NCBI GenBank assembly: GCA_027592275.1 | Contig: JAQCKF010000007.1 | Span: 62,001 to 126,000, forward strand | Length of the DNA stretch: 64,000 nucleotides | Source of the DNA: Pseudomonadota bacterium | Lineage (GTDB): Bacteria; Pseudomonadota; Gammaproteobacteria; Pseudomonadales; Pseudohongiellaceae | Direction: 5' to 3' | Part shown: piece after piece, positions 46,560 through 56,048 of the stretch | Position numbering within the stretch: the stretch's first letter is position 1 | Layout: each line of letters starts with the position of its first letter | Notes under the pieces: model-generated | The model's database searches: none | What the model was told of the DNA's origin: nothing | What the model saw: the letters and a program-made list of their open reading frames with translations, nothing else | Program-made: the position numbers and the translations under genes

Positions 46560-47738
46560 TTAGCTAACCACTGAATTCGCTCTCAATTTTTCTATTTCCG
46601 CCGGCTTAAGATGCAAGCATTCACTCAAAATCTCATTGGTGTGCTCGCCTAGCTTCGCCGCCCAAGAAGCTGCCGCACTATCCGTGCCTGCAAGCTTAAA
46701 TGGCATATTCTGAATTAAAAAATCACCGAGTACATCATCAAAAATAGAGGCAAATGAATTTCGCTCCACCACTTGAGGATGGGCAAACAAATCGTCGACC
46801 TGCTGATATAAGCTGCAAGGCACTCCGGCACGGTTCAGCGCTTCTTCACATTCGCGTGCGCTAAGGGAGGCAGACCAACGCTCGATTTCCTCCGCCAGCA
46901 AATAGAAATTTTCGGTTCGTGGCCCCCTCACAAATCGAGGATCTTCCAACAAGTCCGGCCGATTAAGCGCTGCTGCCAGACATTCCAAATTCTTATCCGA
47001 AACCACACATGCCATAACGTAGCCATCCTTCACCTTGACTGGGAAGAATCTGCCTATTAGTGCAGGCTGCTCCATCTGTGCGGACTGTATATGCGCGGGA
47101 ATTAGCGTCATCATAGATTCCATCATGCTGACATCGATATAACCGCCCCCACCTCCGCGCTCACGTCCCAGCAGCGCCGTCTGAATTGCTCCAAAGGCGT
47201 AACTTCCTGTAAGAATATCCGCGACCATGATCTCCCAATTGCTAGGGCGCATGACCTCATCTTCATTCGGCCCTTTTTGTGACTGGGCGTGCACACTGTC
47301 GAATCCGCTAGCAGCATGAACTATTGGCGCATACGCTGCGCGGTTCACATGAGGGCCACTCTGACCGAATCCAGAAATTGAACAATAGACTAGCTCTGGG
47401 TTTTCAGGTTGCAAGCTTTCAAAGTCCAGTCCGAATTTAGCCATTATGCCAGGCCTAAAATTCTCTATCACGATATCCGCATCGTTTATCAATTGTCTAA
47501 CCAATGACTGTCCAGCGGACTGCTTCAAATCTACTGCGATGCTGCGCTTGCCTGCATTAAAGTGCGCAAATACTGGCGTAATTCCATTCACTCCGCGAGT
47601 GAGGTCCCCAACACCAGGACTCTCCACTTTGATCACTTCAGCGCCACAATCACGGAGGAAGCGAGAACATATGGGGCCAGCAAAAACAGCTGAGAAGTCG
47701 ACAACCTTATAGCCGTCGAGGGGTTTACTTTTACTCAT
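46560..47738 (-). CDS. CaiB/BaiF (class III) CoA transferase
   Basis: 392-residue family III CoA transferase. N-terminal VVDFSAVFAGPICSRFLRDCGAEVIKVE, then RSIAVDLKQ and the catalytic Asp in VADILTGSYAFGA (Asp174). ENFRPGIMAKFG is the usual motif. It moves CoA between organic acids, for example in carnitine, formyl or bile-acid type pathways; the pathway here is not evident. No acyl-CoA synthetase or dehydrogenase is adjacent. Confidence 0.92.
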   Translation of the reverse strand: MSKSKPLDGYKVVDFSAVFAGPICSRFLRDCGAEVIKVESPGVGDLTRGVNGITPVFAHFNAGKRSIAVDLKQSAGQSLVRQLINDADIVIENFRPGIMAKFGLDFESLQPENPELVYCSISGFGQSGPHVNRAAYAPIVHAASGFDSVHAQSQKGPNEDEVMRPSNWEIMVADILTGSYAFGAIQTALLGRERGGGGGYIDVSMMESMMTLIPAHIQSAQMEQPALIGRFFPVKVKDGYVMACVVSDKNLECLAAALNRPDLLEDPRFVRGPRTENFYLLAEEIERWSASLSARECEEALNRAGVPCSLYQQVDDLFAHPQVVERNSFASIFDDVLGDFLIQNMPFKLAGTDSAAASWAAKLGEHTNEILSECLHLKPAEIEKLRANSVVS

Positions 47739-47914
47739 GAATTACACTCTGTCTAAAAAACGTAAGATTACATTCGCGGCTGGTGGGTCTGTCATTAAGA
47801 ATGGCATGCAATCAATTGGCGGGAAACTGAATTCTACTTCTTATTGCGTCAATACAACCCTTAGGGACAGCCACTTTCTCGGACTGCCCCCAAAGGCAAT
47901 GGAACACTCTTAGC

Positions 47915-48952
47915 TTAGTTTGATTGTTGCGCAGCCTCTTCCATCTCCAGTCTACGCGCCCCAGCTAATATGCCAGGCATAGAGTAGTTTCCTTCGTGGC
48001 AAGCATATTCGAAGAGCCGATCGTCTGTCGCGTAGAAGCTCAACTCTGCAGTCCAAGGCTGACTGTAAATATTGCTGTCCTCTACGGTAAACTGGTAGAA
48101 AATTTCATCCTCAGAATATCGACTGAATCGCTCGATAATATGACCTTCTTTAGTTATCGGCACCGAGCTCTGGCTGAGTTGCAGTGGGTCAATGTTCACT
48201 GTCTCTGCAACAAGCACGCCATCCTCATACCAACCTACTGAATCACCGAACCATTGTTCTAGTACTACCGGCCTACGATTTGCGCGCGCATCTGCCGCCG
48301 AATCGTAGATCGGAATTATACGCGCATCGTGGACCATTTCGACGAGGATCATGACGTAGTCTTCGGTCTGAACGAATTGGTAAGTATTGTTATACAAGGC
48401 GGACATCATGCCCGGACCTGCCTTATTTCCAAAACCTATAAGACAGCGCTCCGCGTTTGGGATTGCCTCAGGTCCTCGAGCATCTCCAAAGCCTGTCTCA
48501 TAGCGAGAACCAAAATTGCGCCGCTCGAAATCATAATTTGGATTCTCAAGACGGGGCACCTGACCATTCTCAGGGATTACGACGTAGGAAGTCCGGTAAT
48601 CTCCTTTTATCAAAGCAAGATTTGCGCCTGGCTCTACCCAGAAATTGTTGTAGGCACGGGTACCGAAATCCTCATCGGCAGCGGTTGGGGTGTTGTTCAC
48701 GCCATCACCCTCGTCCAAGCCCCCCTCAAGGCCCGCAATTGGCGTGTTGGCAGCAATCACTCTGGCCTCTTCTGGCGTGACTACCAGCGTCTCGACCCCG
48801 CCTGGGCGAGAGAGTTTCGTGAGCGAGGCATTGGTCCAAACACCCTGTAAATCCGGTCTCGCGCTGTCCTGCGCCTGCACAGGCAGGGTTAATAAACTGG
48901 CACATACGAGTAAAGCACTCATTCTTGTTGTTATTTTCACCGAGATTGCCAT
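47915..48952 (-). CDS. secreted PDLQGVW-family protein
   Basis: 345-residue exported protein with signal peptide (SLLTLPVQAQD) and ARPDLQGVWTNAS, paralogous to 11629. Shared elements: the DFGTRAYNNFWVE region, CLIGFGNKAGPGM, MVHDARIIPIYD, GWYEDGVLVAETVNI and YACHEGNYSMPGIL. Function unknown. It is separated from the dehydrogenase genes but belongs to the same secreted set. Conserved Cys and His suggest metal or ligand binding. Confidence 0.82.
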   Translation of the reverse strand: MAISVKITTRMSALLVCASLLTLPVQAQDSARPDLQGVWTNASLTKLSRPGGVETLVVTPEEARVIAANTPIAGLEGGLDEGDGVNNTPTAADEDFGTRAYNNFWVEPGANLALIKGDYRTSYVVIPENGQVPRLENPNYDFERRNFGSRYETGFGDARGPEAIPNAERCLIGFGNKAGPGMMSALYNNTYQFVQTEDYVMILVEMVHDARIIPIYDSAADARANRRPVVLEQWFGDSVGWYEDGVLVAETVNIDPLQLSQSSVPITKEGHIIERFSRYSEDEIFYQFTVEDSNIYSQPWTAELSFYATDDRLFEYACHEGNYSMPGILAGARRLEMEEAAQQSN

Positions 48953-49244
48953 GCGTTGTCTCCTAGCAAATTGGGACTCTAATTCGATTTACACCCTGCT
49001 AACCTAGCGAGTTCCCTGTACCAGCAAAAGGGTGATAATAATGGGTAACCATTTGAACCTTGATAAAGGCAAAAGTCAAAGAAGTGCCCACAATACGCGC
49101 TTTGAAGTGGATTGGCTGAACTTCGGCCAACTCTAGCTGGGCGACCCCAGCTCTTGTTAAGTTCGTCAAACCCAAAAATTTAATGCTAAAAAGACAGATA
49201 ACGCCTTACAAAGCCTAAGCGCGATCTGACTTTTTACTTAATCT

Positions 49245-51701
49245 CTACAAGCTATCCGCTATCCCCTCCAACGTTTCCGCCAAAGCCGCATAGCGAACTC
49301 CCGAGATGCCATTGAAATCAACAGCAACTTCAGAGAAGTCATCAGCAAGATTGTTGAGCGCGCGAACCGTGCTGCGTCGATTACCATTATCTCCAGCTAG
49401 CAAAGCCTCAGCACGCTCTAGCGCATCGCTTAGTTCGCTCGCCTGGTTTGCACTGAGTCGGTTTTCACGTTGCAGCTGATCCATATACGCTCGTGCGACA
49501 ACCGGTACTGCTGGCCACTCGACGATCTCCTGAGTCTGCGCATTGACGATACCGTTTAACTCCGGCAAAGAAGCCGCCGCGATTTCGTTCTCGGTAAGAT
49601 AATCGCTAGCCCTCAGGGCGAACACATCGAGACCACGCGAAATTTCTGTGCCGTAGATGTGGCCGCTATACCAATACGTTGACCAGTATCCTCCAGTAAT
49701 CAATTCTTCCTCATCAATGGGTCCGCGGTCGAAGAACGCGATCTCAACGGGGTTCATTGAATCGGTAAAATCTACGATCGATACACCACCCTGATACCAA
49801 GCTTGAACGAATATATCGCGGCCAGGTACAGGAATCAGTGAGCCGTTGTGAGCAACACAGTTTTCCGTATCAGTTTGCGGGGCCGACATTTTGTAATGAC
49901 TACGGAATTGTAGTTTACCATCGACGATGTCATAGAAAGCATCCGCGCCCCACGTTAGAGGATCTTGCGCTCTACATCTAGGACGACCACCGCCACCCCA
50001 TTCGTCGGTAAAGATCACTTTGTCACCGCGATTATTAAAAGTAGCCGAGTGCCAATAAGAGAACCCGGGATCGATAACTTGATCTAGCCGTTCCGGATTC
50101 GCCGGGTCGGAGATATCCAGCAGGATGCCATTACCAGAACACGCGCCAGCGGCTAAACCGATACCGGGGAATGTGGTGATGTCATGACACTGATTTGTTT
50201 GACTCGTAGTCTGCGTGTCATCTCCGTGATCGCCTCCGTCCCACAAGCCTGCCAATGTTCCACTATCAGGATCAGCGAAGATAAATGGACGGTTAACGAT
50301 GCGAGCTGCAGCAGGGTTTTCTGCGGGAATCTCAATGACTTCTATGCGAAATAGCGCCGAGTTCTCATCTTCGAAGGGTGAATCGCTGGAACAACCTGCC
50401 AACTCCTCGTCATCGCGTACCGCACTGGTGCCTGACACATAAACATAGATATTGCCTGAAACCGTAGTCGGGTCGGACACCACAGTATGTGTGTGAGAAC
50501 CGCGACAAGTTTGTACCGCGGCAACTTGAATTGGATTGGTGAAATCACTTACATCGAAGATGCGAATACCCTTTACTCTCTCATCACTGACCGGTTCCGG
50601 CACTCCTTGTAGCCCACAGTCCAATCTTCCTCGAACTTCCTGTACAGACATTATTAGCAAGTTACCCACTAGCGATACGTCTCCCTGCCCACCTGGACAT
50701 ACTACGGAGCCTATATGCCGTGGCGCTCGTGCGTTACTGATGTCGTAGGTATTAAAACCATGGTAGTTACCCGCCACCATGTAGTTACCGGAGAACAGTA
50801 AATCGGTATTTGAGAAACTCAACAAGGCCGGACGTGGATCTGAATTTTCGTCTTCGTCTTCGTCCGGCGTCTCAGGGGCATTGCCATTTGCAGCTGCTTC
50901 AATTTCTTGCAGGCGTTTCAAAGAAATCCCAGAAGGTCTTTCAGGGTCGAAGAAACCTGCAGGCTTAGGCAGCGATGCAACGATCTGCATATTCAACGCG
51001 GCCTCGCCTGCATCTCGGAAGCCTGCCGCCAAACCAACACGCGGATCAGGATTCAAGCTTGCCAGCAGAAGGTCCATGCGTTCGATCTCCGATGTCTGGT
51101 CGGAGGTCACATCGGAGGTGAATTCGTAAAGGAGTGGATCTTGTACAGAGCCGCGCTGGTCTAACAGCATCTCAACCATTTCAAGAGCACCTTGATGGTG
51201 ATCGATCATATACTCCAAATAAAGCCGGTTAAACTCGGGGCCGGTAGAGGCCGCTAACTCTTCCATCTGCTCATCGCTGAGCATGCCCTTCATACGCTCG
51301 AAACCGGGTTGATGATGGACATCCTCCGCAGCAGCATCAAGCCCCTGATCGCGAAGCCAGCCCTGCATCATAGAAATCTCATCGTCCTGCGACAACGTAA
51401 TGCGCGCGGCTACTGCCAAAACCGTCGTGTTGTTAGTGCGCTCTTGAGCAAGCGCCGACATCTCTTTCGCCTGCGCGTGATGTGAAATCATGCCTCGCAG
51501 GAACTGAATGTCACCTAGGGAGTAGGAGATACCAGCGAGGTCTGAAGCCTCTTCTGCGGTAATAACCCGACTCGCCTGCCCGGGCGCGCCGGGCTGGATG
51601 ATGGGTACCTGAGCGTGTAGTACTGAAGAAATACTGAATGCCGTTAGCGCAGCCAGCACGGCCCAACCAGAAGTAGAATGAATCAACCTTGGGAAAGACA
51701 T
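49245..51701 (-). CDS. DUF305 + LVIVD-propeller fusion protein, exported
   Basis: 818-residue exported protein. The N-terminal DUF305 domain (about residues 60-220) has FLRGMISHHAQAKEM and YMIDHHQGALEMVEMLL, the His-rich, probably metal-binding motifs of the family. A propeller-like region with LVIVD-type repeats follows (about 290-700; LLFSGNYMVAGNYHGFNTYD, VKGIRIFDVSDFTNPIQV, GISIVDFTDSMNPVEIAFFD). The C-terminal 80 residues are helical (SANQASELSDALERAEALL). DUF305 is thought to bind copper or other metals. Possibly a periplasmic metal handler tied to the copper enzymes elsewhere in the window (inference). Confidence 0.88.
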   Translation of the reverse strand: MSFPRLIHSTSGWAVLAALTAFSISSVLHAQVPIIQPGAPGQASRVITAEEASDLAGISYSLGDIQFLRGMISHHAQAKEMSALAQERTNNTTVLAVAARITLSQDDEISMMQGWLRDQGLDAAAEDVHHQPGFERMKGMLSDEQMEELAASTGPEFNRLYLEYMIDHHQGALEMVEMLLDQRGSVQDPLLYEFTSDVTSDQTSEIERMDLLLASLNPDPRVGLAAGFRDAGEAALNMQIVASLPKPAGFFDPERPSGISLKRLQEIEAAANGNAPETPDEDEDENSDPRPALLSFSNTDLLFSGNYMVAGNYHGFNTYDISNARAPRHIGSVVCPGGQGDVSLVGNLLIMSVQEVRGRLDCGLQGVPEPVSDERVKGIRIFDVSDFTNPIQVAAVQTCRGSHTHTVVSDPTTVSGNIYVYVSGTSAVRDDEELAGCSSDSPFEDENSALFRIEVIEIPAENPAAARIVNRPFIFADPDSGTLAGLWDGGDHGDDTQTTSQTNQCHDITTFPGIGLAAGACSGNGILLDISDPANPERLDQVIDPGFSYWHSATFNNRGDKVIFTDEWGGGGRPRCRAQDPLTWGADAFYDIVDGKLQFRSHYKMSAPQTDTENCVAHNGSLIPVPGRDIFVQAWYQGGVSIVDFTDSMNPVEIAFFDRGPIDEEELITGGYWSTYWYSGHIYGTEISRGLDVFALRASDYLTENEIAAASLPELNGIVNAQTQEIVEWPAVPVVARAYMDQLQRENRLSANQASELSDALERAEALLAGDNGNRRSTVRALNNLADDFSEVAVDFNGISGVRYAALAETLEGIADSL

Positions 51702-51890
51702 ATTGATAGCTCCCTAAACGTAATCGTGATTATTACTAAACATTAAAAATAAGACCTAGAAGTATGCCTGAAACGGCAGGCAACACCAATACGGCAAATG
51801 GCTGGCTGGCGGCAATCAGAAGCAGGAACTATTGCCTTCGAAATATCAGGAAGAGATCATTGTGGCAAAATCTGCCTATTGTTCAGCCAA

Positions 51891-51927
51891 TAAAAAGCCC
51901 CATTCGGGAATGCCGAATGGGGCTTAA
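51891..51927 (-). terminator. terminator after the YceI genes
   Basis: AAGCCCCATTCGG and CCGAATGGGGCTT form a 13-bp stem; on the minus strand the T-run TTTTTA follows. Confidence 0.9.
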
Positions 51928-51950
51928 ATAACTTTGCAATAAAATCGTGT

Positions 51951-52595
51951 CTACTCAGGAACCGCCATAAATTCAACATGAATCTCAAGCTCGATATTAT
52001 CGCCTACGCCGAAGCTTGTGAATCTATCTAGACCAAAATCGGAGCGTAAAAATTCACCGCTTGCTGAGAAGCCTAACGTATAGCTGCGAGTAAGGAAGTT
52101 TCGACCGCCGCCATGAAAATTGATTTCCAAATTCATAGGAAGCGTAACGCCGAGTAGAGTCATGTCGCCTTGAAAGACGAAAGTGTCTTCGTCGATTGAT
52201 TCAACAAAGGCAGTCGTTTTGAATGCGGCTTGCGGGAACTCTTCAACATTGAACCAGTTGTCGCCACGCAGCTCTTCTGCAAAGACATCATTATTGATAT
52301 CCAAACCTGCTGTGTTAATTACTACTTCGAGGGTCGAGGCTTCGATGTTTTCCGGATCGAAATCCAACGATGCATCGAAGTCGTTAAATCTACCGATAAA
52401 GGTAGAGAACCCTAGATGATTAATTTTCCACAACAACGTCGCATGATCTGAATCAAGCGTGTATGCGCCGCCTCTAAGCTCGGTTATGTCTGTGTTGAAA
52501 TCAGGAGTCAGCAATCGATCGCATGAAACCAGGAATGCCGAGCAAACTAATACTAGTAAAAGACGGCGTGTGTTGAAAGAAAATCGAGTAAGCAT
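51951..52595 (-). CDS. YceI family lipoprotein
   Basis: 214-residue YceI-fold protein with lipobox FLVSC (Cys at about 25), so anchored in a membrane. Beta-barrel-like fold segments: YTLDSDHATLLWKINHLGF, FIGRFNDFDASLDFDPENI, LEVVINTAGLDINNDVF, TFVFQGDMTLLGVTLPMNL and GFSASGEFLRSDFGLDRF. YceI proteins bind polyisoprenoid lipids such as quinones. It is downstream of the second YceI gene and the PQQ dehydrogenase in one minus-strand cluster. Confidence 0.93.
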   Translation of the reverse strand: MLTRFSFNTRRLLLVLVCSAFLVSCDRLLTPDFNTDITELRGGAYTLDSDHATLLWKINHLGFSTFIGRFNDFDASLDFDPENIEASTLEVVINTAGLDINNDVFAEELRGDNWFNVEEFPQAAFKTTAFVESIDEDTFVFQGDMTLLGVTLPMNLEINFHGGGRNFLTRSYTLGFSASGEFLRSDFGLDRFTSFGVGDNIELEIHVEFMAVPE

Positions 52596-52627
52596 TGATA
52601 TAACCTATTTGTTAGTAAATCCAGTAA

Positions 52628-53209
52628 TTATTCTTGTACCGCGTAGACATCTACAGTAACCGTTACGTCGTTTGGAACCTCGGAAGTATTCGCCCAGTAG
52701 CCTTGGCCAACGCCATAATCGAGACGCTGCAGAATCACTTCACTGGTGAGGTTAAAACAAACGCTTCCATCACATGTCTCAACACTAAGATCGAATGGAA
52801 AAGTCAGCGGATGAGTCTGGTCACGAATTGTTAATATGCCGTCGGCTTCAAATGAAGTCACGCCAGTTAGCCGGCACTTCTCAGCCTTAAATGTTGCTGT
52901 CGGCCATGCGTCCACATCGAACAATTCATAATCGAGCAAGTAGTCCAGAACTTCTGGTGAATCGACATCAATATCAGCGATGTTAATAGTTACATTGAAT
53001 TCGCAACTAGTAGGGCTCATAGGATCGATATCAAAAGTAGCCTGAATATTTGTAAATCGACCCTCATAGGGATCAGTACCGTAGGCGTACTTAAAAATTA
53101 CCGATGAATTTCCGGGATCAATTACCCAGTCAGCTGCCTGGATAGGCAGACCAATCAACAATAGGGGTAGCGCAAGTACAGTTCGATTTAAATAAGTTCG
53201 CATAGTCAT
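52628..53209 (-). CDS. YceI family exported protein
   Basis: 193-residue YceI-fold protein, signal peptide (LLLIGLPIQAADW). Family segments: WVIDPGNSSVIFKYAYGTD, YEGRFTNIQATFDIDPMSP, VTINIADIDVDSPEVLDYL, LTGVTSFEADGILTIRD, LTSEVILQRLDYGVGQGYW. Several Cys (SCEFN, CRLTG, CDGSVCF) suggest disulfides. Between the lipoprotein YceI and the PQQ dehydrogenase with short gaps (32 and 20 bases), so an operon with quinone-binding and electron-transfer context. Confidence 0.93.
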   Translation of the reverse strand: MTMRTYLNRTVLALPLLLIGLPIQAADWVIDPGNSSVIFKYAYGTDPYEGRFTNIQATFDIDPMSPTSCEFNVTINIADIDVDSPEVLDYLLDYELFDVDAWPTATFKAEKCRLTGVTSFEADGILTIRDQTHPLTFPFDLSVETCDGSVCFNLTSEVILQRLDYGVGQGYWANTSEVPNDVTVTVDVYAVQE

Positions 53210-53229
53210 AATAACTCCTAGTTTAAAAA

Positions 53230-55170
53230 TTACGGAAGGGCTAGTGCCACTAACTGAGTGGGGCCAGCGTTACCGCTAACAAACATGGCAATGTACTGCT
53301 TGCCATCGACTTCATAAGTCATGGGTTGCCCAGATTGCATATTGGGCAGATCTATTTCAGCGACAATTTCGCCGGTTTGCTTATCGTAGGCACGGAATAT
53401 GGGGCTAGCACCTGGGCCCCCGCCGCCTTCACCTGCAAACAACAATGTTTTAGTCAAAACTAATCCCGCTCTTGTTGGCACTCCCGTGCGCGGAATGTCC
53501 ACACCCTGCAAGGCCGGGTGATTCTTAATGCTCTCTGGGGTGTCGGCATTCGCCACCTGAAACACGTGGTCGCCCGAGTTCATATCGATGGCAGTAATGC
53601 GGCCGTAGGGAGGCTTAATAACATCCAAGCCTTGCACTCTTGGTACACGTACGCCGAAAGCCATGCTGTAGGCAAGGTCCGAATCCGGATCGTTACCTAC
53701 AGATAATAGCGCCAGCGCCGTTCTTGAGGGCACGTAGATAATGCCCGTTTCCGGATCCATTGCCGCCCCTTCCCAGTTAGCACCACCGGTAGACGAAGGC
53801 AAACTTAGTACCCCGCGTGTGCCGTCCGCCGCATCAACAAGAGAGGGCGGCGTATAAAGGTTGGGACCGAAGCGAAAATCTGAAACCGCTTCCATTGCCG
53901 CAGCTCGAAGCTCCGGTGTGAAATCGATTATGTCGTCTTCCGAAACTCCCTGACGGTCAAATGGCGCTGGCCTGGTTGGGAATGGCTGTGTCGGTGCATA
54001 CCATTCACCAGGTACATCGCCTGCCGGAACTGGTAGTTCTTCGATTGGCCATACTGGCTCACCAGTAATTCTGTCGAAAGTGTAAACCCAATTTTGCTTA
54101 GTAACTTGCATGACGATCTTACGACCGTTTGGCAAATCCGCGACTACCGGGGCCGAAGGATTGTCCCAATCCCAGATGTCATGGTGAATTAACTGGAAAT
54201 GCCACTGGCGCTCTCCAGTTTGTATATCCACCGCAACGAGTGCGTTGGCGAATAGATTGTCACCCGGACGATCACCGCCGTAACGGTCACCTGTTGCCGA
54301 CTCTACCGGTAGGTAAAGGTGGCCCATCTCTGGGTCGCCTGACATGGTCGCCCAAACACCAGCGTTACCAGTAAATTCAACACCACCATCTAGCCACGTT
54401 TCAAAACCAACTTCACCACGCTCCGGAATGGTGTGGAAGGTCCACTTGAGTTCGCCGGTCCGCGCATCGTAGGCACGGACATCGCCTTTAACATTCGACT
54501 TGGAACGCGGTCTCATACCCACACGGTGAGCCGGTCCTACCACAACCACATCGTTCATCACGAACGGAGGCATGGAAGAACCAATATCGATGTCATCGTA
54601 TCTGTCGTCTTCAGCGTTTCTGAGGCCCATGAACAGGTCTACGCTGCCATTTTCGCCAAAATTTGGATCTGGAATGCCAGTCTTTGCATCTAGTGAAACC
54701 AACTGAAAGCCTGGAGTAATGCTTAGGATGCGGTCCTCACCGTTGGATCGATAGTGTGACAATCCGCGCCCAGCACCTTTACGAGGAGCATGATCGAATC
54801 TCTCACCTTCTTGCGGCCGCCATAGCCACAGTAGTTGTCCGGTAGCGGCGTCGATAGCTCCGACATTTCGCGTATTGCCCATGGTGACATAGAGAACACC
54901 ATCGATAGCGATGGGTGTAGACGGATTGTTAAATTCAGCCGAGGGGCCTATAGGGCCAGTGTTGAAGCTCCATGCGACTGCAAGCTCGCCAACGTTCTCT
55001 GCATTGATCTGGTCTAGAGGAGAATAGCGCTGGGCAAATTTACCGCCGTGATGATCCGGCCAGTCTCCCTCGTTAACTGTGGTGCCGGACTGGCTCCAAG
55101 TGACTGAGGTGCAGGCTATAGCAACGACACTCAGGATGAATGATGAAATCAGTCTTTTTGTTGCGAACAT
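53230..55170 (-). CDS. PQQ-dependent dehydrogenase (quinoprotein)
   Basis: 646-residue exported quinoprotein of the pyrroloquinoline-quinone propeller class, no c-type heme motif. Signal peptide ends TSVTWSQSG. PQQ/W-motif blades: DWPDHHGGKFAQRYSPLDQI, AVAWSFNTGPIG, GAIDAATGQLLWLWRP, GVRAYDARTGELKWTFHTIP (partial) and RQWHFQLIHHDIWDWDNPSAP; the last is typical of glucose or alcohol dehydrogenases. It passes electrons to a quinone or cytochrome. The YceI partners downstream may bind the quinone (inference). The substrate is unknown. Confidence 0.9.
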   Translation of the reverse strand: MFATKRLISSFILSVVAIACTSVTWSQSGTTVNEGDWPDHHGGKFAQRYSPLDQINAENVGELAVAWSFNTGPIGPSAEFNNPSTPIAIDGVLYVTMGNTRNVGAIDAATGQLLWLWRPQEGERFDHAPRKGAGRGLSHYRSNGEDRILSITPGFQLVSLDAKTGIPDPNFGENGSVDLFMGLRNAEDDRYDDIDIGSSMPPFVMNDVVVVGPAHRVGMRPRSKSNVKGDVRAYDARTGELKWTFHTIPERGEVGFETWLDGGVEFTGNAGVWATMSGDPEMGHLYLPVESATGDRYGGDRPGDNLFANALVAVDIQTGERQWHFQLIHHDIWDWDNPSAPVVADLPNGRKIVMQVTKQNWVYTFDRITGEPVWPIEELPVPAGDVPGEWYAPTQPFPTRPAPFDRQGVSEDDIIDFTPELRAAAMEAVSDFRFGPNLYTPPSLVDAADGTRGVLSLPSSTGGANWEGAAMDPETGIIYVPSRTALALLSVGNDPDSDLAYSMAFGVRVPRVQGLDVIKPPYGRITAIDMNSGDHVFQVANADTPESIKNHPALQGVDIPRTGVPTRAGLVLTKTLLFAGEGGGGPGASPIFRAYDKQTGEIVAEIDLPNMQSGQPMTYEVDGKQYIAMFVSGNAGPTQLVALALP

Positions 55171-55563
55171 CTCAGTCTCCAGATAATAATTCTTTAATTC
55201 CAGCGCACCGGCTTAACGAGCCTACTGCGTCGTCTTACCGCTTAAACCACACCCAATAAACACTGAATTTGGGGGCATTAATTGCCTGCTACAAGCGGGA
55301 GAGGAAGGATAAGCAATCTCTGTCCTACAAGCAAGTGCACTACTACACTGTGTTTCCAAAACCATGATAGATATCAAATGCTTAACCAAATATGAATAAG
55401 CTGGCTTGTAATTCTTTGTAACGAGTAAAATCATGCGCCCGCCTACCGCTAGAAAACTTCTCTCTACCACTTGATTGACACTCAAAACGGCTATTTATTC
55501 CTAGATTACTGAGATAGACTCGATATACTAATTTACTCGGAATCCCGGCCCCAGGAGAACACC
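55171..55563. other. gene-free stretch upstream of the small repeat protein
   Basis: Divergent gap between the PQQ dehydrogenase and the small repeat protein. No convincing frame, repeat or terminator was seen; promoters for both directions are expected here. The start of the plus-strand gene is supported by CCAGGAGAACACC before ATG 55564. Confidence 0.4.
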
Positions 55564-55959
55564 ATGAAAAATACAATCGTACAAAAGTTCCTATTGATAG
55601 CCGCTATCGGACTGTTTTCGCAGTTTTCAGTAGCCCAAGACAACACAGCCAATGCTGCTGCAGCGAAGCAGATTGCTGACATCGTTGCCAGTCTTAACCA
55701 TTACCCTTCGGATTCTGACAAAATGGCACTCAATGCGATCATCGAAGATTCCGCATTGGCAGGTAATGTACGCGCTATGGCCAGCGCCGTAGTCAATATC
55801 GAGCATGCCGCAAATGCGGAAGGCAAAACTGCCATGGCAGCGCTCCAGGCAAATGAAGAGGCTCGTGATCGAGCAAGGGCATTGGCCGGAATTATCGCAA
55901 GCTTCAACCACACGGCAAGTGCAGACGCGAAGGCTGAACTAGCACAACTATTTCCATAG
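55564..55959 (+). CDS. small exported Ala-rich protein with two internal repeats
   Basis: 131-residue exported protein, signal peptide (LFSQFSVAQD). The mature part is helical and Ala-rich, with a 24-residue unit present twice: QIADIVASLNHYPSDSDKM (about 36-54) and ALAGIIASFNHTASADAKA (about 106-124), both reading AxIxASxNHxxS...K. No family recognised. Strong ribosome site (AGGAG). A hairpin follows. Confidence 0.75.
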   Translation: MKNTIVQKFLLIAAIGLFSQFSVAQDNTANAAAAKQIADIVASLNHYPSDSDKMALNAIIEDSALAGNVRAMASAVVNIEHAANAEGKTAMAALQANEEARDRARALAGIIASFNHTASADAKAELAQLFP

Positions 55960-55988
55960 AAAGTTAGTGTCAAGAAGCACCCGTTTAA

Positions 55989-56019
55989 CAGGCTCGCTTA
56001 TCCCGTATAGGCGAGCCTG
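55989..56019 (+). terminator. hairpin after the small repeat protein gene
   Basis: CAGGCTCGC (55989-55997) and GCGAGCCTG (56011-56019), a 9-bp stem. Weak T-run, so a terminator or mRNA-end structure; the next gene starts 30 bases further on. Confidence 0.5.
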
Positions 56020-56048
56020 AATTGATTTGAACTAGAGAGGAATACATT

